The position numbers were made by a program, and so were the translations under genes. From positions 1,488,001-1,552,000 of the forward strand of contig NZ_JASJOU010000001.1 of assembly GCF_030068605.1 (NCBI RefSeq): a DNA stretch of 64,000 nt, read 5' to 3'. Position 1 is the stretch's first letter. Each line of letters starts with the position of its first letter. Origin of the DNA: Xanthocytophaga agilis (GTDB lineage Bacteria; Bacteroidota; Bacteroidia; Cytophagales; 172606-1). Shown in pieces: positions 1 to 6,545 of the stretch. Under the pieces are notes generated by a model. That model made no database searches. It had not been told where the DNA came from and worked only from the letters and a program-made list of their open reading frames with translations.

Positions 1-550
1 TGATCTGACGTTCTTCACCACCTACCAGCGTGATCTGCCCTACACCCTGTATCTTTGCCAGCTGAGGTTGTATCCTGTCTTCCACCATCTTGTAAAAGGT
101 AGTGGGACTCACATTGGCAGATACTCCCATTTGCAGAATAGGCAAATCGTCTGTTGAGAATTTATTTATTGTAGGTGCATCTACATCATCAGGCAACTGC
201 GATAAAATTGCATTTACTTTTCGCTGAGCATCCTGTACTGACTCATCTACATTAGCAGATTGCAACAACTGAATCACTACCAGTGATACGCCTTCCTGCG
301 AAGTGGACTGAATCTTATCCAGGTTCTCCAGTGAGGATAAGGCATCTTCAATCTTTTTGGTTACAGATGTTTCAACCTCTCCTGCCGCAGCTCCCGGATA
401 CAGAGTAATCACAGACATCACCGGAGCTTCGAACTTTGGAAGCAGGTTGTAATTAAGCTGAGAATAACTCAGCAAACCCAATATACCCAGCACGGTAAAA
501 ATTACAATTACCAATGCGGGCCGTTTAATGGAAATCTCGGTAATAGACAT
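1..550 (-). CDS. RND efflux transporter permease, N-terminal part (runs off the window)
   Basis: Reading the minus strand from the ATG at 550 gives MSITEISIKRPALVIVIF followed by a first transmembrane helix and a periplasmic porter domain with the RND phrases LLPKFEAP and LYPGAAAGEVE. About 183 residues are present; family members have about 1,000-1,050, so the gene is cut by the window edge rather than broken. RND permeases are proton-driven inner-membrane pumps working with a periplasmic adaptor and a TolC channel. The adaptor (594-1652), TolC (1687-3138) and TetR (3169-3768) genes lie directly upstream on the same strand with short gaps, so this is the last visible gene of a drug/solvent efflux operon. 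Substrate cannot be told. Confidence 0.93.
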   Translation of the reverse strand, partial: MSITEISIKRPALVIVIFTVLGILGLLSYSQLNYNLLPKFEAPVMSVITLYPGAAAGEVETSVTKKIEDALSSLENLDKIQSTSQEGVSLVVIQLLQSANVDESVQDAQRKVNAILSQLPDDVDAPTINKFSTDDLPILQMGVSANVSPTTFYKMVEDRIQPQLAKIQGVGQITLVGGEERQI

Positions 551-593
551 AGTTTCCGTAAATTAAAAATCGTGACTTTAAATAGTTTTACCT

Positions 594-1652
594 TTACTGA
601 ATCACTGCCACATGAGCATTATCGTACAGGTTAATTTGTCCGGTAGTAACTACCTTCTCTCCTTCTTTCAATCCATCCAGCACTTCCAATGCTGTACCGT
701 TATCTCCTCCAATCGTAACTTTACGAAGTTTTACTACATTGTTTGCTCCCACCACATACACCTGTGCATCTTTGATACTTCCTACAAGGGCTTCACGTGG
801 GATCTGCAAAGTAGGCACCTGGCTTTTACGGTTAAAGGCTACATCTACATAGGTACCTGCTTTTAATGGATTTTTAGACTGATTAATCAGTTGAATCTCT
901 ACCGGATAATTGTGCGCATCATCTCCTCTGGGACTGATAAAGGTTATCTTCCCTTCAAATTTTACTCCCGGATATACCGAAGCTGTCAGACTTACCGGAT
1001 CACCTAGCTTTAGTGCATACACATCCCGCTCTGCTACATTCAACTGCACTTTTAACTTAGATACATCTACCAATGTGCCAATAGAAGCGCCGATATTGAC
1101 AAAAGCACCTGTTTCTACAGGTTTCAATGTGATAACTCCACTGATTGGCGCAACAATATTCGTATTATTCAGTTCTTTCCGAGCCTGTTCCAGCTGGTTT
1201 TTTGCATTGTCATAGGTAAGCTGGTATTGTTGAAGCTGAGCCTCTGTAGCAGCTCCACCTTTGAATAGGTTAGTATAGCGATCTACGTTCTGTTTAGCAT
1301 TGGCAAGGGTCTGTTCAGCCGTAGAAACCGCCAATGACTTCACCCGTGCATCTACCCGTGCCAGTACCTGTCCCTGGCGTATCTGGTCACCCAGTTCAAA
1401 GTTTACACTGGTCAATGTACCAGCTACTTCAGCCTTAATATCTATCACCTTATTGGCTGTTACAGTCCCAACCAGTGTCAGATTCTTTTCACTTGCTTTG
1501 CTTTTTACTTCTGCCACATTAACCGAAATTTGTACTCCGGTTGTATCGGGCATTTGTTTCTTTGCGTCAATCTGTTTTTTGTTGTTCATTAGCCGGAAAC
1601 CTACCAGAGCTATAACAACGATAATGACTAGTATGGTGAGAATGCGTTTCAT
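594..1652 (-). CDS. RND efflux periplasmic adaptor subunit (MFP/HlyD family)
   Basis: 352 aa. Residues 4-20 form an N-terminal membrane anchor or uncleaved signal. The two halves of the lipoyl/barrel-sandwich domain are at about 68-100 (VAGTLTSVNFELGDQIRQG) and 168-198 (APISGVITLKPVETGAFV), separated by a coiled-coil hairpin (105-163), then a beta-barrel and a membrane-proximal domain ending in GLKEGEKVVTTGQINL. This is the usual order for MexA/AcrA-type adaptors that bridge the RND pump and TolC. The gene sits 43 bp upstream of the pump gene and 34 bp downstream of the TolC gene, all co-directional, so it belongs to the TetR-headed efflux operon. Confidence 0.93.
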   Translation of the reverse strand: MKRILTILVIIVVIALVGFRLMNNKKQIDAKKQMPDTTGVQISVNVAEVKSKASEKNLTLVGTVTANKVIDIKAEVAGTLTSVNFELGDQIRQGQVLARVDARVKSLAVSTAEQTLANAKQNVDRYTNLFKGGAATEAQLQQYQLTYDNAKNQLEQARKELNNTNIVAPISGVITLKPVETGAFVNIGASIGTLVDVSKLKVQLNVAERDVYALKLGDPVSLTASVYPGVKFEGKITFISPRGDDAHNYPVEIQLINQSKNPLKAGTYVDVAFNRKSQVPTLQIPREALVGSIKDAQVYVVGANNVVKLRKVTIGGDNGTALEVLDGLKEGEKVVTTGQINLYDNAHVAVIQ

Positions 1653-1686
1653 GTTTCTATAATATATAAGAGTATAGTATCAGTTA

Positions 1687-3138
1687 TTATTTAGCGGAAT
1701 TCAAGTAGGTAAGTAGATTTCCCTTAGATCGCTCCAGATTTAATCGTGCTCTATATAAATCCAATAATGTAGTGATGTATGTATTCTGTGCCTGACGTAA
1801 TGAAGTCTCTGCATTTACTACATCTGTAGAAGTACCTACTCCCTCTCTAAACTCCAGTTGTGTTACTTGATATACTTCCTGAGCCAATTCAACATTTTTT
1901 TGCTCTGACTCAATACGTTGTACTGTATTACGATATTGAGTTAATGCATTGGCAACCTCCAGATTAATATTTTGCCTGGTCAGAGTAATATTTTCTTCTA
2001 TCTGCCGCGCTTTTATTCTGGATTGTTGTACTTGAGCACTTCGTTGTAAACCGTCGAATATTGGAATACGTAATCTTAGGCCAATAGAAGCAGTTGTATA
2101 GTCTACCCACCCGTTCCCAGCTGTTTTAAACAAACCCAAATTTGGTCCTTGGCCAGTATAACCATAATTGGCAAATGCTGTCAAAGTAGGAAAATAACCA
2201 GTAGATATATTTCGCCGATCTAATTCCTGTAAGGCCAGGTTGGTTTGTAATATTCTATAGTCAATCCGATTTTCAATATAGTTCTCAGGAGCATCGGAAG
2301 ATAATGCATCAGATTCATTGAATGTCAAAGTTGTATCACTCAAGGTAATTTGTTGATTTAGTGGCATTCCCATCTGGAACTTTAGACTATTTAGAGACTG
2401 TAACAAAGTCAATTCTGCTTGTCGGATCTGTGATTCCAGATTGCTTGCATTTACTCGTAGACGGTTCACATCTACCTGCTTAGCGACACCATTTTTAAAT
2501 TGAAGTTCAGTACTACTTAAGGTAGCCTGTGTGTTAGTCAAATTAGAATGGAGCAACTGTAATTGTTTCTGAGCAACAATTACCTGATAATAAGCATCAG
2601 CAACAGAATAAGCTACTTGCTCGCTTGCCTGCTGAGTATTCTGTAAATACAATTCACCAGAATATTTAGCAGCCTTAAGCCCTACCCAAAAAGAAGGATC
2701 AAAGATCATCTGAGTAACTTCTCCGGTAAGTGTAGTATTAAACTGATAACCTAATGGAATACCTTTACCATCTGCATTATTACCATTATTGCTTCCACTT
2801 CCTGTTCCTGTTGTATCTCCCCCGAGAAGGCTACCAGCTCCAGGAATTACCAGTAAAGGAACTTTTAACCGATCTTCAAAAGTCCCATTGATATTAGCCT
2901 GCGGTAATCCACGACCTCTGATCTGGCGTACCTGTTGTTGTGCGATTTCTTCGTCATAACGAGAAATCTTTAGTTTACTATTTTTTTGGGCTGCATACTC
3001 AATACAATCCTTTATGGAAAAAGAAGCACTAGAGTCTGCTATTTGTGCCCATATTGGCTGACTGGTTATTAACCCAATCAGGATTAGTAACCGACATCCG
3101 GCAGCGTGAAAGAAACGCTTTTTAAAAGTGGAATTCAT
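1687..3138 (-). CDS. TolC family outer membrane efflux protein
   Basis: 483 aa. A signal peptide ends near residue 32 (QPIWAQ). The mature part starts with FSIKDCIEYAAQKNSKLKI, a typical TolC-family opening, and holds two long alpha-helical hairpin repeats (about 150-260 and 375-475) with the second-repeat phrase EFREGVGTSTDVVNAE. A Gly/Asn/Ser-rich insert lies near residues 105-125. Expected role: trimeric outer-membrane exit duct for the adaptor and pump encoded downstream. It lies 30 bp after the TetR gene on the same strand, consistent with co-transcription. Confidence 0.93.
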   Translation of the reverse strand: MNSTFKKRFFHAAGCRLLILIGLITSQPIWAQIADSSASFSIKDCIEYAAQKNSKLKISRYDEEIAQQQVRQIRGRGLPQANINGTFEDRLKVPLLVIPGAGSLLGGDTTGTGSGSNNGNNADGKGIPLGYQFNTTLTGEVTQMIFDPSFWVGLKAAKYSGELYLQNTQQASEQVAYSVADAYYQVIVAQKQLQLLHSNLTNTQATLSSTELQFKNGVAKQVDVNRLRVNASNLESQIRQAELTLLQSLNSLKFQMGMPLNQQITLSDTTLTFNESDALSSDAPENYIENRIDYRILQTNLALQELDRRNISTGYFPTLTAFANYGYTGQGPNLGLFKTAGNGWVDYTTASIGLRLRIPIFDGLQRSAQVQQSRIKARQIEENITLTRQNINLEVANALTQYRNTVQRIESEQKNVELAQEVYQVTQLEFREGVGTSTDVVNAETSLRQAQNTYITTLLDLYRARLNLERSKGNLLTYLNSAK

Positions 3139-3168
3139 AGAAGTATTAAAAGTTGAATAGCAAAAAAA

Positions 3169-3768
3169 TTATTGTATACTTTTGATAAAGCGACGAGTAG
3201 CTCTTTCCAGATAAAGCTCAGGCTCCCAGGCATCTGGTTCTTTTTCAATGCGGTGTCTCATAATGAGGGCCATCGTAATAAAACCATGCACGATGCACAT
3301 CCATTGGAAAAACAATTCTTTGTATTCCTTATCCTCAAGCCCTGGAGTAATGGCCTTCATAGCATTTTTGATTAACTCACCAATACTGAGTACTTCCTGA
3401 GGGCGTTCTTCTGCAACAGAAGGAATCGATTCAATGCTAAACATAAGCTTATACAATTCCGGGTTCTGCTCAGCAAAATGCCAGTGTATGATAGCATACC
3501 GACATAGTTGCTTATGAGTATCTTCTATTACCTCTGCTTCAAGCATGTTGCGTAAGATGGTGAACCCATCCATGGCTACTTCAAAGAAAACAGCCTCTTT
3601 GTTTTCAAAAAACTCATATACTATCGGTGGTGTGTACTCTACCTCATCGGCAATCTTGCGAATAGTGACAGCCTGCCAGCCTTCCTTTAAAGCAATATTG
3701 CGTGCTGCCTGAAGAATGCCTGTGCGTAAGGCTTCTTTGTGTCTGGTCTTTCTATCTATACTGCTCAT
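3169..3768 (-). CDS. TetR/AcrR family transcriptional regulator
   Basis: 199 aa. The N-terminus (about 12-60) has the TetR helix-turn-helix: RNIALKEGWQAVTIRKIADEV followed by the recognition helix region TPPIVYEFFENKEAVF. The remaining helical domain binds an unknown ligand. It is the first gene of the minus-strand efflux operon. A near-perfect palindrome (3782-3816) lies immediately before its start codon and encloses a -7 box, so autorepression and repression of the downstream pump genes is the natural reading (inference). Confidence 0.93.
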   Translation of the reverse strand: MSSIDRKTRHKEALRTGILQAARNIALKEGWQAVTIRKIADEVEYTPPIVYEFFENKEAVFFEVAMDGFTILRNMLEAEVIEDTHKQLCRYAIIHWHFAEQNPELYKLMFSIESIPSVAEERPQEVLSIGELIKNAMKAITPGLEDKEYKELFFQWMCIVHGFITMALIMRHRIEKEPDAWEPELYLERATRRFIKSIQ

Positions 3769-3781
3769 ATTTTTTACATGC

Positions 3782-3816
3782 TATAAAAAAATCTAACAAA
3801 GGTAGATTTTTTTATA
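3782..3816 (-). promoter_or_regulatory. Candidate TetR operator over its own promoter
   Basis: Positions 3783-3795 (ATAAAAAAATCTA) and 3803-3815 (TAGATTTTTTTAT) are perfect inverted 13-mers separated by 7 nt; an outer T/A pair extends the arms to 14 bp (3782, 3816). The centre read on the minus strand is TACCTTTG (3804-3797), matching the Bacteroidota -7 consensus TAnnTTTG. A repressor bound here would cover the promoter. No clear -33 TTTG at the standard spacing. Confidence 0.65.
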
Positions 3817-4022
3817 AAGGATAAGTATCATTCTTTCAAAAAAGTTCAAATGTGTAAGTTTGCGTTAAAAAATGTTTGTTTTTGATTGCTTAAGAGGAGG
3901 CTTATATAGGAAGACGGGCATAGTATTGTTTTACTTTATCAGAGACTCCATTTTCTTTTCGGAATAGAAATTAGAAATTTGAGTTTTACTTCTGTTGAAA
4001 ATCGTCTACAACCATTCTTTAT

Positions 4023-5075
4023 ATGTCGCTTCCTTTCCCAGATATTGCACCTATTACACGCTATTTACGTGCAAAAGCCAGCTCACATCTGCTGGTAGCA
4101 GCTGTTCACCATTTACCTGTTTTCGAGATACTTTCTCATGGACCTTTATCTATTACCGAACTACAGGAGCAATTAGCCATAAAAAATCGCCCGGCAATGG
4201 TCTTATTTCCCGCACTCTGTGCTATGGGAATGATTTGTTACACAGAGGATAAAAAACTAAGCCTTACGGAGTTGGGACGTTATCTCACCAAATCCAATCT
4301 ACACAATCTGATAGGGTATGCTGGCTTGGAAAAAGATGATCCGGGTGTATTGACTATGGTTCAGCATCTACTAAATGATGGGCCTGTGGATACAAATCAG
4401 GGCGTTTCCTATGTAAAAGATGACGAAGCACCTTCTCCTATGGACGATCCGGAAGCAGCCCGTATGTTTACACTTGCTCTGGCAGGAAGAGCCCGTTACC
4501 TCTCTCCTATTGTTGCCAGTCATCTGCCCAATCAACAAGGACATCTGTTGGATGTAGCAGGTGGTACAGGATATTACACCTATGAATGGCTGCGTGTAAA
4601 TCCACAATCAACAGCTACGGTGGTAGACCGTCCGGCAGTATTGAAGGTAGCAGCAGAGTTGCTGGAAGAATTTTGTAACAGTGATAAGGAAAATGCAGCT
4701 GATATCCAATCCAGAGTACTGTTTTTCCCGGCTGACATGTTAACAGATCCTCTGCCACAAACAGATTTTCTGTTGGCAGCCAGCCTGTTTCATGACTGGC
4801 CTGAGGATATTTGTCAGTCTCTCGCCCAAAAATTCGCCAATGCACTTCGTCCCAATGGTGAAATCTGGATACATGATGCCTTTCTGGATGATACACTGGA
4901 TGGGCCACTGGCAGTGACAGACTATTCGGCTATGCTGTTTCTAGGTACCAAAGGCAGAGCCTATAGCCGTAAAGAATATCGTCAATGGTTTTCTGCTTCA
5001 GGTCTTGTTAACGTACAGGAAGATATTCCTACCTTAATGGACTATGGCCTTATCCATGCCCGTAAACCTCTGTAG
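4023..5075 (+). CDS. SAM-dependent O-methyltransferase (winged-helix dimerisation type)
   Basis: 350 aa. Residues 10-90 form the winged-helix dimerisation domain found in acetylserotonin/hydroxyneurosporene-type small-molecule O-methyltransferases. Residues 176-184 (LDVAGGTGY) are the glycine-rich SAM-binding motif I. The conserved ASLFHDWPED stretch (catalytic His in plant and bacterial relatives) and a late acidic segment (DAFLDDTLDGP) follow. It would transfer a methyl group from SAM to a hydroxyl of an unidentified small molecule in the cytosol. It is divergent from the TetR gene across 254 bp and has no obvious partner enzyme nearby, so the substrate is unknown. Confidence 0.85.
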   Translation: MSLPFPDIAPITRYLRAKASSHLLVAAVHHLPVFEILSHGPLSITELQEQLAIKNRPAMVLFPALCAMGMICYTEDKKLSLTELGRYLTKSNLHNLIGYAGLEKDDPGVLTMVQHLLNDGPVDTNQGVSYVKDDEAPSPMDDPEAARMFTLALAGRARYLSPIVASHLPNQQGHLLDVAGGTGYYTYEWLRVNPQSTATVVDRPAVLKVAAELLEEFCNSDKENAADIQSRVLFFPADMLTDPLPQTDFLLAASLFHDWPEDICQSLAQKFANALRPNGEIWIHDAFLDDTLDGPLAVTDYSAMLFLGTKGRAYSRKEYRQWFSASGLVNVQEDIPTLMDYGLIHARKPL

Positions 5076-5162
5076 GCAAGTTGTATAAAACCAATAAAAA
5101 AACTTACAAACAGCACTTCATCCCTTTTGTTACCCTCACTAGTTGTCGGGTATATAAAAGGG

Positions 5163-5813
5163 ATGAAAAAGGCGATTCAACTCTTTCTGTTAGTACTCGT
5201 TTTTGCAGGGCTTATATCCTGTGAAGTGGAGGAAGTTCCACCCAAACCTTTGGGGTCGTTTACGACCATTACATCCAATGGGTTTGTAACCTTTAATCTG
5301 GTAGGCGGTCCTGTGAACAAGGTGATCTCTACCTCCATGAGTGATTCCTATTATAATGTAAGCAACGGGAATTTATCCATTAATGGAATGGGGACCATTA
5401 CCATTGCTGTCAGGAATCTATACCTATTGTCCTGTAACAGCTGTTCTGTAAAAAGTGCTGAATCGTTTACAGCAGATACACTCAATTTTTCCATTCATGC
5501 AGGTTCTCTGAAACTCAAAGATGTCATTGTAACCCGTTATCTCGGACTTAATGCTATTAATACCGGAACATATGAAATCTCTGGCAGAACTCCTTTTCTG
5601 AATCTTGGACTAACCAATATGGTTGCATTTAAAGGTTATAGCCTCATTACAGACAGCACTTACGTAAACTCTACAAATGTGTTAGATTGTGAAGTGTATA
5701 CCAAACAGGTGATCAATGCGTTTGTGAATTCTATAGGGAATGTCAACTATAAAGGTCGTCCACCTATTGTACGGGCCTCGTATACTGGTACAGGAAGGCT
5801 GGTAGCAAAATAA
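5163..5813 (+). CDS. GIN-domain (DUF2807-like) lipoprotein
   Basis: 216 aa from the ATG at 5163. An upstream in-frame TTG at 5127 is less likely because the ATG start gives a clean lipoprotein signal (MKKAIQLFLLVLVFAGLISC, lipobox Cys 20). The mature chain is rich in beta strands and Asn/Gly/Ser, with repeating strand-turn units typical of the putative auto-transporter adhesin head GIN domain. Predicted to be a lipid-anchored beta-helix protein of the cell envelope with unknown role. It follows the methyltransferase by 87 bp on the same strand. Confidence 0.75.
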   Translation: MKKAIQLFLLVLVFAGLISCEVEEVPPKPLGSFTTITSNGFVTFNLVGGPVNKVISTSMSDSYYNVSNGNLSINGMGTITIAVRNLYLLSCNSCSVKSAESFTADTLNFSIHAGSLKLKDVIVTRYLGLNAINTGTYEISGRTPFLNLGLTNMVAFKGYSLITDSTYVNSTNVLDCEVYTKQVINAFVNSIGNVNYKGRPPIVRASYTGTGRLVAK

Positions 5814-5929
5814 TTTTAAGAAAACCTGAGGCAACCAAAATAAATAATCGCCTATATATCAACATATTACATCACAAGCAAAAGTAGCTTTACCTATATC
5901 AGAAAAAATATTTTAGAAATCTTTTTCAC

Positions 5930-5966
5930 TACGCAAATAGGCTGCGTAGCGTCAGAGATATCTTTG
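5930..5966 (+). promoter_or_regulatory. Palindrome and -7 box upstream of the split-tRNA array
   Basis: 5930-5936 (CTACGCA) and 5943-5949 (TGCGTAG) form a perfect 7-bp inverted repeat with a 7-nt centre. TATCTTTG at 5959-5966 matches the Bacteroidota -7 element TAnnTTTG; at N19 upstream there is no TTTG, and the palindrome overlaps that place, as an activator or repressor site would. Transcription from here would begin about 10 nt before the first GGTCAA-N8-TACTTCT motif. The rest of 5814-5929 is AT-rich with nothing recognised. Confidence 0.5.
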
Positions 5967-5980
5967 TAACATCAAATGCA

Positions 5981-6001
5981 GGTCAAGAATAAGTTACTTC
6001 T
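5981..6001 (+). repeat. 21-nt motif copy 1 (GGTCAA-N8-TACTTCT)
   Basis: GGTCAA at 5981-5986 and TACTTCT at 5995-6001. It lies 47 nt before the acceptor stem of the first tRNA. A T-run/A-run and the block AATTACC (6030-6036) follow, an arrangement repeated after copies 4 and 6. Confidence 0.85.
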
Positions 6002-6097
6002 AAACTTCCTTTTAAGAAAAAACTCTTTCAATTACCGCATTTGTCTTTGAAGCAGTAGTTCAGTGGTAGAACGACGTATAACATTAAGATTATCACT

Positions 6098-6181
6098 ATG
6101 GTCAATTTAGTCATACTTCAACTGGCAAGAATCTCTTCGGAGATTCTTTGGTTCGATCCCAAAATGACTGAAAATTACCAT
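6098..6181 (+). ncRNA. tRNA-like structure lacking a D arm, inside the tRNA-Asp insertion
   Basis: A long basal stem pairs 6098-6114 with 6164-6181 (AGTCAT/ATGACT, AATTT/AAATT, ATGGT/ACCAT with small bulges). Inside it are a perfect 9-bp hairpin with a UUCG tetraloop (6127-6148) and a T-arm mimic with loop TTCGATC (6152-6158) closed by TTTGG/CCAAA. The hairpin and T-stem share two bases, so one must open by 2 bp. There is no D arm. Bacterial Y RNAs (YrlA) are the best-known RNAs with a tRNA-mimicking module on a long basal stem, which makes that a possible relation, but no Ro/TROVE gene is seen here. Structure was judged by eye. Confidence 0.55.
6100..6120 (+). repeat. 21-nt motif copy 2 (GGTCAA-N8-TACTTCA)
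   Basis: GGTCAA 6100-6105, TACTTCA 6114-6120; last base differs from the consensus. It overlaps the 5' basal strand of the inserted tRNA-like RNA and directly precedes its hairpin/T-arm part. Confidence 0.75.
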
Positions 6182-6184
6182 TCT

Positions 6185-6205
6185 GGTCAAAACATGTTTA
6201 CTTCC
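6185..6205 (+). repeat. 21-nt motif copy 3 (GGTCAA-N8-TACTTCC)
   Basis: GGTCAA 6185-6190, TACTTCC 6199-6205. It ends one base before the 3' part of the Asp-type tRNA (6207). Confidence 0.8.
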
Positions 6206-6259
6206 AGCCTGTCACGCCGTAGGTCGTAGGTTCGATTCCTACCTGCTTCGCAAAATCAA

Positions 6260-6280
6260 GGTCAAGTCAGGCTTACTTCT
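6260..6280 (+). repeat. 21-nt motif copy 4 (GGTCAA-N8-TACTTCT)
   Basis: GGTCAA 6260-6265, TACTTCT 6274-6280. It lies between the two tRNAs, 10 nt after the first and about 60 nt before the second; a T-run/A-run and AATTACC (6308-6314) follow as after copy 1. Confidence 0.85.
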
Positions 6281-6339
6281 CTTTTTTTTGGTAAAAAACA
6301 GCTTTACAATTACCTAATTTTAACTAAAGTATACAATAT

Positions 6340-6460
6340 GAAGGCAGTAGCTCAGCGGTAGAGCACTAGATTGAAAAGTATTGAAATTACCCGATGGGTC
6401 AATCAAGACTTACTTCTCAATGGGTTCTAGGGGTCGCTGGTTCGAATCCAGCCTGCCTTC
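6340..6460 (+). tRNA. Interrupted tRNA with 48-nt insertion in the anticodon loop (Pro- or Phe-type)
   Basis: The 5' part has acceptor AAGGCAG (6341-6347; G6340 can extend it to 8 bp with C6460), T8-A9, D arm GCTC-AGCGGTA-GAGC and anticodon stem CTAGA (6366-6370). The 3' part has TCTAG (6426-6430), variable GGGTC, T arm GCTGG-TTCGAAT-CCAGC and acceptor CTGCCTT. The 55 nt between the stem strands contain a 7-nt loop plus a 48-nt insert. Two junctions give normal loops: TT+TGGGT (anticodon TGG, Pro, with G37) or TTGAAAA (anticodon GAA, Phe), so the isotype is unresolved. The insert can fold as a hairpin in which 6371-6380 pairs with 6411-6420 at 9 of 10 positions. The G-1:C73 pair is otherwise a tRNA-His trait. 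Confidence 0.75.
6397..6417 (+). repeat. 21-nt motif copy 5 (GGTCAA-N8-TACTTCT)
   Basis: GGTCAA 6397-6402, TACTTCT 6411-6417. It ends 3 nt before TGGGT-TCTAG, the 3' part of the second tRNA. Its TACTTCT half can pair with AAAAGTA at 6374-6380. Confidence 0.85.
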
Positions 6461-6468
6461 CAAATTAA

Positions 6469-6489
6469 GGTCAAGGAGTACTTACTTCT
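6469..6489 (+). repeat. 21-nt motif copy 6 (GGTCAA-N8-TACTTCT)
   Basis: GGTCAA 6469-6474, TACTTCT 6483-6489. It sits 8 nt after the second tRNA and 56 nt before the ATG of the RING/TerD gene, linking that gene to the array. Confidence 0.85.
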
Positions 6490-6545
6490 ATTTTCTCAAA
6501 AAAAAATAGTTCTCCGATTATCTGATTTAACGATTAACTACAACT

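Larger units (their letters stand above)
6049..6250 (+). tRNA. Interrupted tRNA, Asp-type (anticodon GTC), 130-nt insertion in the anticodon stem
   Basis: The 5' part (6049-6076) has acceptor GAAGCAG, T8-A9, D arm GTTC-AGTGGTA-GAAC, base 26 and the first three anticodon-stem bases ACG. The 3' part (6207-6250) has GC completing the stem (ACGGC pairs with GCCGT), loop CTGTCAC with anticodon GTC, variable AGGTC, T arm GTAGG-TTCGATT-CCTAC, acceptor CTGCTTC (perfect complement) and G73. Asp identity features known from E. coli (GTC, C38, G10, G73) are all present. Between them lie 130 nt (6077-6206) holding another tRNA-like fold and two copies of the 21-nt motif. CCA is not encoded. Removing the insert gives a canonical cloverleaf; whether it is ever removed is unknown. 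The inserted RNA is too small for a group I intron. Confidence 0.8.

Noticed and set aside
6077-6206. Self-splicing group I or group II intron in tRNA-Asp
   Set aside because: 130 nt is too short for either class, and no conserved core or exon-binding features are seen; the second insert (48 nt) is shorter still.
5981-6489. CRISPR-like array
   Set aside because: Repeats are 21 nt with an internal variable octamer and irregular spacing (119, 85, 75, 137, 72 nt), the intervals are tRNA parts, and no cas genes are present.
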